Positions 27,118 to 36,437 are shown, counted from the first letter of the stretch. The stretch is DNA of 64,000 bases from Bacteroidaceae bacterium (GCA_017642425.1 JAGCPB010000065.1:1-64000); one strand, 5' to 3'. Program-made: numbers and translations. The notes: a model not told the origin generated them from the sequence alone.

Positions 27118-27147
27118 AAGAGCTTGCGGATCCGCAAGCTCTTTTCA
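27118..27147. terminator. Bidirectional terminator between tRNA-Gly and the DUF4301 gene
   Basis: A 13-bp perfect palindrome (AAGAGCTTGCGGA/TCCGCAAGCTCTT) with T residues on both outer sides, after the tRNA on the plus strand and after the DUF4301 gene on the minus strand. Confidence 0.8.
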
Positions 27148-27159
27148 ATTTTCAATTTG

Positions 27160-28686
27160 TCAAGCGGGTTGGTGCTGCGGACGCAGTAAATCGTTGACTG
27201 TCTTTACGGGATTGAAGGTGGTGAGCGGAACCTCAACGAATATGGTGTTCCAGTCACTCATGGCACCGTTCCAAAGGCCTGGTAACTCCAAAGCCTTGAG
27301 CTCACGTCCGTTCTTGGACTTGCTGGATATAAATCCGGTTGCCGGGTCAACATGTTTGGGCAGGTCAAACTTGCCGCCCTTGTAGCCGCGCAGCGCGCAA
27401 ACCAGATCAACGGGATTGAAATGGGTGCCCTTGGTGAACATCTCCTTCTTGCGGGCGTCGTTCAGGTCAATCTGTGAACTTTCAAGTATCTGGAGTGATA
27501 CGGTGCCGTCACTGTTATATGCCAGGAACGGGCCGCCGCCGGGCTCACCCACATTCTTTACCATACCGCACACGCGCAGAGGACGGTCCAGCTTGGCATG
27601 GAGCCATGCGGCAAGTTGCTTGTCATCCAGTTTGTCCAGGTCTTTGCTACGGCAGCACAGGGTCTTGTCCACAAAGTCAGATATCTGCTTGAGCTGTGCC
27701 GGTGTGTATTTGCCGCTGTCAAGCAGGCGCAGGTAATCAAAGATCTTGTTCTGTGCGGTAACAAGTATGCCGGCCAGAAGTTTCTTGTATGTTACGGTAT
27801 CGGTCTTGAGATGATCCGGTACAACATTGTCAATGTTCTTGATGAATACTATATCGGTATCCAGGTCATTGAGGTTCTCAATCAGCGCGCCGTGACCGCC
27901 CGGACGGAACAGTATGGAGCCGTCATCGTTACGGAACGGACCTCCGTCGGCAGCAGCTGCAACGGTGTCTGTGCTGGGCTTCTGCTCGGAGAATGAGATA
28001 TCGAATGTGGTGCCGTAGCGTTTGGACAGGGTCTTGGCACAGCTGTCGGCCAGTTTCTTGAATATGTCACGATGCTCGTTTGATACGGTGAAGTGCAGAT
28101 GTACCACGCCGTCCACTCCCGATGCATACATGGCGCCTTCGGCCATATGCTCCTCGAGCGGAGTGCGTGCAGAGGTGCTGTACTTGTGGAACTTGAGCAC
28201 ACCCTTAGGCAGGGCTCCGTAGTTGAGGCCTTTGGACTGAAGGAGATTGGCAACTACAGCCTTATAGCTGCCACTGGCAATGAGCTCCCTGATGGACTTG
28301 CCCTCATTGGCCTTGCAGCACTCATCCAGGTCATTGTAAAAGGCAAACTTCTCAATGCCGTCAAAGAATGTCTTCTCAAACGGAGTGGTGGGCTCGTTGT
28401 AACTTGCATCCAGGAATCCGAAAAGATCCTTGAACATGCGGCTGGCAGCTCCCGATGCGGGTACGAACTTTGTTATCTTACGTCCTTTGCTGCAATAGGT
28501 GTCCCAGGTCTTGATGTAGCTTTCACACTTACTGTCATCGACAGCTACTATGCCGTTGCCTATTGATGCCGCTGCTTCCAACTCCAGGAAGGGAAATCCA
28601 TTCTTAATAAGTTCCAACTGCGCTTTTACATTCTCAGCATTCGTTCCCTTCTTTTTAAACTGTTCCAGGTCTTTTTGGTCAAACAT
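27160..28686 (-). CDS. DUF4301 family protein
   Basis: A soluble protein of 508 residues that I recognise as the DUF4301 family, found mostly in Bacteroidetes. No function is established to my knowledge. The segment FVPASGAASRMFKDL recalls the glycine-rich opening loop of nucleotidyltransferases (VPAGGxGTR), and RPGGHGALIENLNDLDTDIVFIKNIDN recalls their sugar-binding and Asp regions (GHG, D...KNID). It could therefore be a sugar-phosphate nucleotidyltransferase-like enzyme; this is inference. The ATG at 28686 fits a TATTTTTG box at 28718-28711 on the minus strand. No signal peptide. Confidence 0.82.
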   Translation of the reverse strand: MFDQKDLEQFKKKGTNAENVKAQLELIKNGFPFLELEAAASIGNGIVAVDDSKCESYIKTWDTYCSKGRKITKFVPASGAASRMFKDLFGFLDASYNEPTTPFEKTFFDGIEKFAFYNDLDECCKANEGKSIRELIASGSYKAVVANLLQSKGLNYGALPKGVLKFHKYSTSARTPLEEHMAEGAMYASGVDGVVHLHFTVSNEHRDIFKKLADSCAKTLSKRYGTTFDISFSEQKPSTDTVAAAADGGPFRNDDGSILFRPGGHGALIENLNDLDTDIVFIKNIDNVVPDHLKTDTVTYKKLLAGILVTAQNKIFDYLRLLDSGKYTPAQLKQISDFVDKTLCCRSKDLDKLDDKQLAAWLHAKLDRPLRVCGMVKNVGEPGGGPFLAYNSDGTVSLQILESSQIDLNDARKKEMFTKGTHFNPVDLVCALRGYKGGKFDLPKHVDPATGFISSKSKNGRELKALELPGLWNGAMSDWNTIFVEVPLTTFNPVKTVNDLLRPQHQPA

Positions 28687-28808
28687 ATAAGAGTCCTTTA
28701 ATTGCGGTATCAAAAATAGTGTTGTTTTTTGATATGGCAAAAAAAAGGAATCTGTATTTGCGAATGATTATTTTTCATAACTTAGCCACCGATTTAATAA
28801 TAACAGAA

Positions 28809-29252
28809 ATGAAAAGAACTATTTGTTTTTCCCTTATAATGTTTGCTTTGGCAATCTCTACGAGTGTTGTTGCAGAGAATATGCCGCAGGATGATGAAAA
28901 GTATCCTGAGATTACATTTGAGAAGACCACTCATGACTTTGGCCTTTTTGACAAGGCCCATGGTGACAAGACTTGCTGGTTCGTGTTTACCAATACCGGC
29001 AATAAGGAACTCCTGATATTGTCCGCTACGGCATCATGCGGCTGTACAGAGCCTGAATATCCCAAGACTGCAATTATGCCCGGAATGAAGGATTCCATAA
29101 AGGTTTCCTATAAGGGTTCAACCCGCAGAGTGGGAAAGATGCGTAAGACGATTGCCCTTACAACCAATTGTAAAGTCAACTCCGCTTACCTTTATATTAC
29201 GGGTGAGATGGTTGATGAGTTGGTTGCTGACAGAATCAAGCCCGAAGATTAG
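28809..29252 (+). CDS. Secreted DUF1573 protein
   Basis: A protein of 147 residues with a signal peptide (MKRTICFSLIMFALAISTSVVA) and one DUF1573 domain: ITFEKTTHDFG, WFVFTNTGNKELLI, SATASCGCTEPEYPK, and PGMKDSIKVSYKG. The family has an Ig-like (ASPM-SPD-2-Hydin type) fold and is abundant in Bacteroidetes envelopes; role unknown. Upstream in-frame ATGs at 28719 and later are too far from the signal peptide. It is convergent with trmO. Confidence 0.9.
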   Translation: MKRTICFSLIMFALAISTSVVAENMPQDDEKYPEITFEKTTHDFGLFDKAHGDKTCWFVFTNTGNKELLILSATASCGCTEPEYPKTAIMPGMKDSIKVSYKGSTRRVGKMRKTIALTTNCKVNSAYLYITGEMVDELVADRIKPED

Positions 29253-29264
29253 GAATAACCGCAG

Positions 29265-29951
29265 TCATTTGCGGCGTCTGATGTCCGTGACAGTGAGCGT
29301 ATCGGCATCAGGCACCTTGAACTTAACGGCATAACCGTCAAAATCAAAGCCGTATTCGCGGTCAGGGTCATCCTGGTAACGCGGACGCGGATCCTGACTT
29401 AGAATACCCCTGAGCGCCTGGAGCGTTTGGGGGTTTGTCTTTGTCTCCAGGTGGTGCGGAATAAGGACAGTCAGTTTGTGCATCGGAACGCTTCCCGCGA
29501 ATCCCTGGGTAGCTTCCGGCACGCAGTCTGTGTAAGGGATGTACGGCTTGATATCATATATGGGTGTGCCATCCATAAGGTCAACTCCGCTTACGTGAAT
29601 CAACGGGCCGTTGGCGGAATTCAGGTCGATGGATTCCAGTTTCACGCATGATAGTCCTATCGGGTTGGGACGGAACGGAGAGCGTGTGGCAAACACACCC
29701 AGGCGGGTATTGCCTCCCAGACGCGGCGGGCGTACGGTGGGCGACCACTGTTCACGCACAGCATCCGAGAACTCCCAAATAAGCCATATATGGCTGAATC
29801 CCTCAAGTCCCCGTAAAGCATCAACGTTTCTGAATTGAGGCTCGAAAATGATGGTTCCCTTAAGTTCAGGAACCAGGCCGCTTTGGCGTGGAATACCGAA
29901 TTTGGTGGGAAAACCTGTATGTATCTTTGCTATAGGAACCATTTTATCCAT
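29265..29951 (-). CDS. trmO: tRNA (N6-threonylcarbamoyladenosine(37)-N6)-methyltransferase TrmO
   Basis: A protein of 228 residues that methylates t6A37 in threonine tRNAs. The start MVPIAKIHTGFPTKFGIPRQ and the core RLGVFATRSPFRPNPIGLS are the TsaA/TrmO signature; the C-terminal region DPRPRYQDDP is also typical. The ATG at 29951 (or 29942) is used; the long open frame further upstream is antisense to the next gene and carries no homology. Length fits E. coli TrmO (235). Confidence 0.93.
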   Translation of the reverse strand: MDKMVPIAKIHTGFPTKFGIPRQSGLVPELKGTIIFEPQFRNVDALRGLEGFSHIWLIWEFSDAVREQWSPTVRPPRLGGNTRLGVFATRSPFRPNPIGLSCVKLESIDLNSANGPLIHVSGVDLMDGTPIYDIKPYIPYTDCVPEATQGFAGSVPMHKLTVLIPHHLETKTNPQTLQALRGILSQDPRPRYQDDPDREYGFDFDGYAVKFKVPDADTLTVTDIRRRK

Positions 29952-30000
29952 ATCAGATGCGAATGTACAGAAAAAAAGAATAATTTTGTCAATTATGCTT

Positions 30001-30774
30001 ATGTCAAAGCTGTTCAACAAGACTATACTGTTGTTCCTTGCGGCGATTGTGCTGCCTGTGAACCATACATCGGCACAAGTGTTGCCTTTGTTGAACAGTT
30101 TTCGTGGCGTTACATACCAAAGGCCCGTGGATGTGTCATGGCCGGTGTTGTTTGAGAATTGCGTTTTTGTGACGGACAGTATTGCCATAACGCATTCATA
30201 TGGCGCGGTGTTCCGTAACTGCACCTTTGAGAGCAGAAGCGGAGCCTTTTATGTGGCTGACAGTGGTGACGGGATCATTCTGGCGGATTGTGAGGTTAGA
30301 GGTTGCAGCGAGCTCAGATTCAGCAGACATCCCGGAGTCTCTGACAGGAACTACATTACCGGAATCAAGGTGAACGGTGATGAGTGCTCTGCTCTGGATG
30401 ATCAGGAAAGCATAATAGAGATAGACGGTCTTGAACTGGGTGATGTGGTTACAGCCGGTAAGGGCGGACCTATGCTGATGTTTATGAGTGCTGACAGAAA
30501 TACTCTGAGGGCAGGTGAGACTGCCATCCTGCGGTTGCGTGGCCTTGAGGATGATATGTTTGTGGGGTGGAGATCATCTGATTCGCTTGCAGACATGGTG
30601 GTGGACGAGCCTTTTGTATGCAGAGTCACTGCACCGGAACATATTACGGATAATGGAACGATAGTAGTATCAGCATACACTGAATATGGGCTTGAGTCTG
30701 CCTGTGTGCTTAAACTTGAGCCTGAAACAGAGATTATTAAACAGGAAAAGAAGTCCCGTAAGAGGAGAAAATGA
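30001..30774 (+). CDS. Secreted beta-helix-like protein of unknown function
   Basis: A protein of 257 residues with a signal peptide (MSKLFNKTILLFLAAIVLPVNHTSA). Residues about 40-110 have short repeats (LFENCVFV, VFRNCTFE, ILADCEVRG) that look like rungs of a right-handed parallel beta-helix. The remainder (about 150-240) looks like an Ig-type sandwich and the tail is very basic (KQEKKSRKRRK). I do not recognise a family. A good -7 box (TAATTTTG, 29981-29988) predicts a transcript beginning close to an ATG at 29995, six bases before the start used, so the message may be almost leaderless. It overlaps the sensor kinase start by ATGA and is probably part of the same signalling operon. Confidence 0.75.
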   Translation: MSKLFNKTILLFLAAIVLPVNHTSAQVLPLLNSFRGVTYQRPVDVSWPVLFENCVFVTDSIAITHSYGAVFRNCTFESRSGAFYVADSGDGIILADCEVRGCSELRFSRHPGVSDRNYITGIKVNGDECSALDDQESIIEIDGLELGDVVTAGKGGPMLMFMSADRNTLRAGETAILRLRGLEDDMFVGWRSSDSLADMVVDEPFVCRVTAPEHITDNGTIVVSAYTEYGLESACVLKLEPETEIIKQEKKSRKRRK

Positions 30775-33700
30775 ACTTTAGAGGGTTTAGACATACTATC
30801 CTGGCGTCTGCACTGCTTGTCTTTACAGCATCGTGCACGCGTGTTCCTGAAAGCGGGTTGACTGCTTTTGACCTGAACGAGAAGGCTTTGTCATTCCTGT
30901 GGAACAATCTGGACTCGGCAACCCAGTATGCGCAGTTTGCCTTTGACGCCTCACGCAAACACTCGGATGAGCATGCCAAGGCCGTCAATACGCTGGCGCG
31001 CATAGCATTCCTTAAGATGGATTATACCCAGGCCTGGGATCTGTACTCGTCTGTTCCTTCCATAACCAACAACACATTGGAGATTGTGGCGTCACAGATA
31101 GGTCTGATGCGTATATGTCAGCGTACATCGGACAATGTCTCCTTTTACGAATACCGCAACAGCATACTTCTTAACCTAAGGGCTTTGCATGAGGAGAGCT
31201 CGGTGCTGAATGACTCACAGATGGAGCGTCTGCTCTCTTTGGAACGTTCGTTCAGAATGGAATCGGCACAATACTGGTTTGAACTGGAGCAACCGGCCCA
31301 GGCAGGGCGTGAGATGTCTTATGTGGTGGCCGATAACCTCCTGCGTGATGACCACGACCGTTTCCTGACCTATACATACATGCGTGGACTGGGGATAGGT
31401 CAGCAAGCCGACGGGTTGGATGAACAGGTGTCACAGAGACTGCGCAGCCTGGATAACTGTCTGCGCAGTGCGGTGCGTTACAACAACGTCAGGATGCAGG
31501 CCTTAAGCATAAGCGCAATATGCTCATTACTGCTGGAATATGGTACATACAATGTGCTGTCAGGGGTAAGTGATGACATGCTTTCACGCCTGAACGCATC
31601 GGATGTCCAACCTGAACTTTTGCCTACACAGCTGGCCCTCAAGGCATTGCAACTGTCAGCATCTTATGGTGGACAGTATGAGATCATTGAGAGTGAAAGG
31701 CTGCTTGCATCATGTTACATACAACGCGGGTTGTATGAAGAGGCTCTTGGCGTGTTGGGTAAGGCCCTTGATATGCTGAATGACAATTTCAGACTTAATA
31801 GCACGGGGTCTGATACGTATGAAAGCCTGGAACACTACAGGGATGACGGTGTTATTGTGGAGGGTCTGTGGATGGCTGCTATGCCTCATGCCGTAGTGCC
31901 TGAGTGCATGGCCTCACTGAGGGAACAGATGAGTCTGGCATATTCAGGATTGAATGACAAGGCGGCATCGGATTATAACCGCACTGTCTATCTGGAAATA
32001 CAGAAGACAATACGTCTGGACAGACGCTATGAGGCGCGCACCATAATGCTGGAGCGGTCCAACCGACGTCTTACTGTCATGCTCTATGCCGTGGCCGGTG
32101 CGATAGTGCTGCTTATCCTGTTCCTGGTGCTGTTCCATAAGCGTATCAACGCAGCCAACAGGCGTTATGTGGAGATGATGCGTAAAACGGTGGGCTTGTG
32201 TGAAAGCATACTGCGTCCGGTTCCTGCCGATGCCGATATCATAGAATGGCTTAACTCTACTGTAAGTCCGGTCCTTACAGACCTTACCGGTGAACAGTCA
32301 ATCAATATTGATGAAAATGCAGAGATACAAGCCTCATGGGGAGGCGGACGCGTAAGCCGTGACAGTCACACTGTTCTTAACACAGTGGCGCCATATCTTA
32401 AGGCGGCTCTGCGTAATGCCCATGAGCTGACGGGACAGGAGGACCGTCTTAAGCAGGCCGAGAAACAGCATTACCTGTACCGTATGCATGCTGCGGCCAA
32501 CAAACGTGAGAACCTGGCCCGCAAGACCTGCTGTCAGGTGGTGGCCGAGTGCTTGCCTTACATAGACCGTATGCGGTCACAGATAGGTCATCTTGAGGAT
32601 ATGCCGGCAGACAGTCTGCAGTTTGAGCAGAGCCTGCAGTATGTACGTGAACTGGCCGAACGCATCAACCAGTACAATGACCTGCTTTCACAGTGGATAC
32701 GCATACGTCAGGGTGTGGTCAATCTCAATGTGGAGAGCTTCAGGTTGCAGGATTTGTTTGATATAGTGGGGCATGGAAGCCGCAGTTTCGGCCAGAAAGG
32801 AGTTGAGCTGGAGGTGAATGCTACGGACGCCGTGGTACGCGCTGACCGTGTCCTGACACTCTTTATGATAAACACTCTGGCCGATAACGCCCGTAAGTTC
32901 ACTCCGGCCGGAGGCAAGGTGACAGTCGATGCGGTTCAGGGTGATGATTATGTAGAGATTGCAGTAAGCGACACCGGTGTGGGACTGAGCGAAGAGGATG
33001 TGCATAATATCCGTGACAGCAAGGTCTTTGCTCCAGACCAGATAGGAAAGGGGGAGCATCAGGGTAAAGGAAGCGGATTCGGCCTGATGAACTGCAAGGG
33101 CATAATTGAGAAATACAGAAAGACAGATGACCTGTTTGGCGTGTGCAGCTTTGATGTGGAAAGCACCAAGGGAAAGGGAAGCCGTTTCTCATTCCGCCTC
33201 CCCAAGGGTATCAGGCGTGCCTTGATGATACTGCTTGTATTATGTACAGGTATCACTGCCAGGGCGCAGGAGTCCGGTGATATGCAGGACTCTCTGCTGG
33301 TGACAGCATACAATTATGCCAATCAGACCTATCTGTGCAATACTGAGAGTCGTTTTGAGGATGCACTTATGTATGCCGATTCTGCATTCGATGCCCTTAA
33401 CCGGGATTATCTGATGAACGGTGGCTCACAGGATATGCTCCTGTCGGTTATTGATACACTGGTTCCCGCAGAGACATACTGGCTTGAGGACGGATTCGCC
33501 ACCGATTACGAGACTGTGCTGTGGCTCAGGAATGAGATTGCGGTTTCAGCTTTGGCACTACGTGACTGGAATGTCTACAGATATAATGATGATGCATACC
33601 TGAAACTGTTCAAACTCTATTTCGGAGAGTGGAAGATTGAAGAGGATTGCCGTGAACTGCAACGTTCCAACAGCAACCTGTACATAGCCGTTACAGTGTT

Positions 33701-34964
33701 CGTGCTCATATTCCTTTTCATATTGCTGGTCAGATACGTCGTGCATTCCCGTCATTGGATGAAATTCCGCAGTGACCTGCAGCAGGCATTGCGTGTGGTT
33801 GACCGGATATCGGAGGTGACAGCCGTAACGGATCTGGACAGGTTTGATGCCGAGGATGTGGTGAGCCGTCTGGTTGACGGCATATATCTGGAGATGGATC
33901 ATCTTACAGATATGCGTACTCTGATGATAACGCTCAATGATGAGGGGCGTATGATAACCAAGGTTCATGGTGACGGCCCTGTTGATGAACGGCTTGAGGA
34001 CCGTGTGAATGCCTGTCTGGTGCAAGGTACGGAGCAGAACTCGGCAGACGGATTGTGCCGTGCAATCCCGCTTGTGCTCACATTGGACAGCCAGGAGCGC
34101 ATGATAGGTGCTATGGGTATCCGCCTGGAACATGAACCGGACCAGACATGGCAGATAATAAAGGGAATGATAACCGGGTATCTGGCAACAGCCCTGTACA
34201 GTTGCGTGATCCGTTTTGAATCCGGATTCCGTGATATAGAGCAGATACAGGAGGAATCGGACCGTATCAGATATGAGGAGAACCGTCTGCACGTGAGCAA
34301 CCTGATTCTTGACAACAGCCTGTCAACCCTTAAGCATGAGACTGTGTGGTATCCCAACAGGATAGTGCAGATGGTGAACGATATTGAGGGCACGGACGTG
34401 AAAGAACGCAATGTGTCACAAGTCAAGGATATGCAGGAGCTGGTGGATTATTACCGCGAGATATTCGGTATCCTTAGCCAATATGTCATATCCCAGACAA
34501 CATACCGCCTGCTGCACAGGGATGTGTTTAAGGTAAGTGAGCTTACAGACCATATCAAGACCTTTGCGGATAAGCTCAAGTCAAAGTCCGGATACGATTG
34601 CGTGTTCAGTGCAGAGGCTCAGGATATCATGGCTGCGGCAGACCGGGATATGCTGGAGTATCTGCTGGAGTGTCTTGTGGAGAGCGGAATGAAGGAGGGC
34701 GGTGACATGAATCTGGAGGTGAATGCAGATGGCGGATTCGTACGTTTTGCCCTGCACAGGAAATGTGTCGTTCCGGAGCCTGAAGTTCTGGACGGACTCT
34801 TTACTCCGCTCATGAACAAGGACAATATGGAATATGTGATATGCCGGCAGATAATACGTGAACATGATGAGGCATTCGGTCATCCCGGTTGCCGTATCAA
34901 TGCCGAGGCGGAGCAGGACGGTATGGTGATATGGTTTACTGTTCCTGGAGCAACAATGAAATAA
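30771..34964 (+). CDS. Tandem (double) histidine-kinase-like sensor protein
   Basis: A protein of 1397 residues made of two sensor-kinase-like halves. Half 1: N-terminal signal with a possible lipobox (FTASC, Cys22), a periplasmic helical TPR-like region (25-430), a membrane segment (about 433-455), a helical region (560-640) and a good HATPase domain (N box NTLADNARKF at about 700, DTGVGLS at about 735, GSGFGLMNCKGI at about 766). Half 2: a signal-like hydrophobic stretch RRALMILLVLCTGITARA (814-832), a periplasmic region, a membrane segment (969-991), a GAF-sized domain, then STLKHETVWYP with His1189 and a degraded ATPase domain ending at 1397. In half 1 the aligned position reads ARKTC, with Lys instead of His. 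Similar large proteins with DUF5112/DUF5113 domains occur in Bacteroidetes, as I recall. The response regulator follows 13 nt later. Confidence 0.82.
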   Translation: MNFRGFRHTILASALLVFTASCTRVPESGLTAFDLNEKALSFLWNNLDSATQYAQFAFDASRKHSDEHAKAVNTLARIAFLKMDYTQAWDLYSSVPSITNNTLEIVASQIGLMRICQRTSDNVSFYEYRNSILLNLRALHEESSVLNDSQMERLLSLERSFRMESAQYWFELEQPAQAGREMSYVVADNLLRDDHDRFLTYTYMRGLGIGQQADGLDEQVSQRLRSLDNCLRSAVRYNNVRMQALSISAICSLLLEYGTYNVLSGVSDDMLSRLNASDVQPELLPTQLALKALQLSASYGGQYEIIESERLLASCYIQRGLYEEALGVLGKALDMLNDNFRLNSTGSDTYESLEHYRDDGVIVEGLWMAAMPHAVVPECMASLREQMSLAYSGLNDKAASDYNRTVYLEIQKTIRLDRRYEARTIMLERSNRRLTVMLYAVAGAIVLLILFLVLFHKRINAANRRYVEMMRKTVGLCESILRPVPADADIIEWLNSTVSPVLTDLTGEQSINIDENAEIQASWGGGRVSRDSHTVLNTVAPYLKAALRNAHELTGQEDRLKQAEKQHYLYRMHAAANKRENLARKTCCQVVAECLPYIDRMRSQIGHLEDMPADSLQFEQSLQYVRELAERINQYNDLLSQWIRIRQGVVNLNVESFRLQDLFDIVGHGSRSFGQKGVELEVNATDAVVRADRVLTLFMINTLADNARKFTPAGGKVTVDAVQGDDYVEIAVSDTGVGLSEEDVHNIRDSKVFAPDQIGKGEHQGKGSGFGLMNCKGIIEKYRKTDDLFGVCSFDVESTKGKGSRFSFRLPKGIRRALMILLVLCTGITARAQESGDMQDSLLVTAYNYANQTYLCNTESRFEDALMYADSAFDALNRDYLMNGGSQDMLLSVIDTLVPAETYWLEDGFATDYETVLWLRNEIAVSALALRDWNVYRYNDDAYLKLFKLYFGEWKIEEDCRELQRSNSNLYIAVTVFVLIFLFILLVRYVVHSRHWMKFRSDLQQALRVVDRISEVTAVTDLDRFDAEDVVSRLVDGIYLEMDHLTDMRTLMITLNDEGRMITKVHGDGPVDERLEDRVNACLVQGTEQNSADGLCRAIPLVLTLDSQERMIGAMGIRLEHEPDQTWQIIKGMITGYLATALYSCVIRFESGFRDIEQIQEESDRIRYEENRLHVSNLILDNSLSTLKHETVWYPNRIVQMVNDIEGTDVKERNVSQVKDMQELVDYYREIFGILSQYVISQTTYRLLHRDVFKVSELTDHIKTFADKLKSKSGYDCVFSAEAQDIMAAADRDMLEYLLECLVESGMKEGGDMNLEVNADGGFVRFALHRKCVVPEPEVLDGLFTPLMNKDNMEYVICRQIIREHDEAFGHPGCRINAEAEQDGMVIWFTVPGATMK

Positions 34965-34977
34965 AGTATTATACAAT

Positions 34978-35697
34978 ATGGATAAGATCAAGACAATCGT
35001 GGTTGAGGATGTTTCTCTTGAACTCAAGGGAACACTCTCCATAATAAGGAATGACATTCCCGAGGTTGAGGTTATAGGTACCGCTCAGACCGAACGGGAC
35101 TTCTGGGCGCTTATGGACGGCGGGGCACAGCCTGATCTGGTACTGCTGGACCTGGGACTGGGTGGCTCTACCACTGTAGGAGTGGATATCTGCCGTAAAC
35201 TGACACAGAAGGGAGAGACCAAGGTGCTGGTTTTTACAGGCGAACTGCTTAACGAGAAGCTATGGGCCGATGTGCTTGATGCCGGTGCCCACGGCATAGT
35301 GCTCAAGACGGGTGAACTGCTTACCCGCAATGAGATTATGGATGTGATGAGCGACAAGCGTTATGTCTTCAACCAGCCTGTGCTGGAAAAACTGGTGGAG
35401 CGTTTCCGCAATGCCGTAATAGATGAGGGATTGAGGCGCAGTGCCGGAATACAGTATGAGATAGATGAATATGATGAACGTTTCTTGCGTCATCTGGCTC
35501 TTGGATACACCAAGGACATGATAAGTGAACTGCACACCATGCCGTTCAGCGCAAAGTCCTTGGAGAAACGCCAGGCGGACCTGATTGCACGTTTGTTTCC
35601 TGAGGGAGAGCAGCGTGGAGTCAATGTGACTCGTCTGGTAGTTCGTGCCATAGAGCTGCATATAATAGACCCGTCCAATCTTGAAGCCGATGAATAA
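34978..35697 (+). CDS. Response regulator with LuxR-like C-terminus
   Basis: A protein of 239 residues. The receiver domain (1-125) has the acidic pair in VVEDVS, the phospho-acceptor Asp58 in LVLLDLGLGG, the Thr in VFTGE and the Lys in VLKTG. The C-terminal part (about 155-235) resembles a LuxR-type helix-turn-helix: DERFLRHLALGYTKDMISELH, then SAKSLEKRQADLIARL, which corresponds to the recognition helix region. It is divergent from standard NarL proteins. It is encoded directly after the double kinase and is its obvious partner. Confidence 0.88.
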   Translation: MDKIKTIVVEDVSLELKGTLSIIRNDIPEVEVIGTAQTERDFWALMDGGAQPDLVLLDLGLGGSTTVGVDICRKLTQKGETKVLVFTGELLNEKLWADVLDAGAHGIVLKTGELLTRNEIMDVMSDKRYVFNQPVLEKLVERFRNAVIDEGLRRSAGIQYEIDEYDERFLRHLALGYTKDMISELHTMPFSAKSLEKRQADLIARLFPEGEQRGVNVTRLVVRAIELHIIDPSNLEADE

Positions 35698-36424
35698 TAA
35701 GAGGTGGTGGCATCCGGCCATTGTCTATCTGTTTTTGCTTGTTACGGTCATCATAGTTTCGTGGATAGGAAGCGTGATGCAGATAAGCCGTGTGGAAGGC
35801 AATGGTGAACTGACACTCCGTAGCGTATTGGGAGTGCCGGGCTTGAGATGGGCTGTTAGAACGGCTGCTTCAAGTCTGGCATATGCGCCTGTAGGCAATG
35901 CCCTGATGCTTTTCATAGCCGTAGGCGCGGGTAGGGGAAGCGGACTGTTCCGCGCATTGTCCAGACTCCGCAATCTTTCGCCCAAGGAGCGTAACGCGTT
36001 TTATATAAGCATGCTGGTGCTGATTATCTATATCTGTCTCATTGTGCTTGGCGTTTTTGCCGGCAGCCATCTTCTTCTGGGAATAACAGGAACTCTAAAG
36101 GGAAGCCCGCTTTATGAAGGTTTCATGTTTCTTGCCATGCTGGCCGTTTGCCTGCCCTCACTGGTATACGGCCTGTCAACCGAGACGTTCCGTACCGCAG
36201 CAGACTGCGCTGACGCATTCTGCACCATATTGTCTCCGTTCGCGCATTTCCTGGTTACAATGCTCGTGGCGGCCCAACTGCTCCAGACATTGGAATATAC
36301 CCATATTGACGCATTGCTTGGTCTGACAGAAAGATCTATGCAGATTGTATCTTTCCTGATTTATTGGTTACCTTTACCGATTATACAGTTGCAAAGCATA
36401 AAGAAAAAAACAGGCGTCAAATGA
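35690..36424 (+). CDS. Short AbgT-like integral membrane protein
   Basis: A protein of 244 residues with about six membrane segments. Parts resemble the AbgT family of p-aminobenzoyl-glutamate or drug transporters (VSWIGSVMQ, LRWAVRTAASSLAYAPVGNALMLFIAVGAGRGSGL), but AbgT proteins are about 500 residues, so this is roughly half a transporter or a family derivative. The start overlaps the response-regulator end by 8 nt (ATGAATAA), so expression is coupled. The stop codon lies in the right arm of the terminator. A role as a signalling accessory or target is possible; transport alone is not shown. Confidence 0.72.
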   Translation: MNNKRWWHPAIVYLFLLVTVIIVSWIGSVMQISRVEGNGELTLRSVLGVPGLRWAVRTAASSLAYAPVGNALMLFIAVGAGRGSGLFRALSRLRNLSPKERNAFYISMLVLIIYICLIVLGVFAGSHLLLGITGTLKGSPLYEGFMFLAMLAVCLPSLVYGLSTETFRTAADCADAFCTILSPFAHFLVTMLVAAQLLQTLEYTHIDALLGLTERSMQIVSFLIYWLPLPIIQLQSIKKKTGVK

Positions 36425-36437
36425 TGCCTGTTTTTTT
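36406..36437 (+). terminator. Terminator of the sensor-kinase operon
   Basis: A 14-bp stem with one G-T pair (AAAAACAGGCGTCA, loop AA, TGATGCCTGTTTTT) continuing into more T residues. It contains the stop codon of the last gene. Confidence 0.88.

Noticed and set aside
29954..30224. N-terminal extension of trmO of about 90 residues
   Set aside because: It is antisense to the signal-peptide region of the next gene, carries no TrmO homology and would exceed the normal length.
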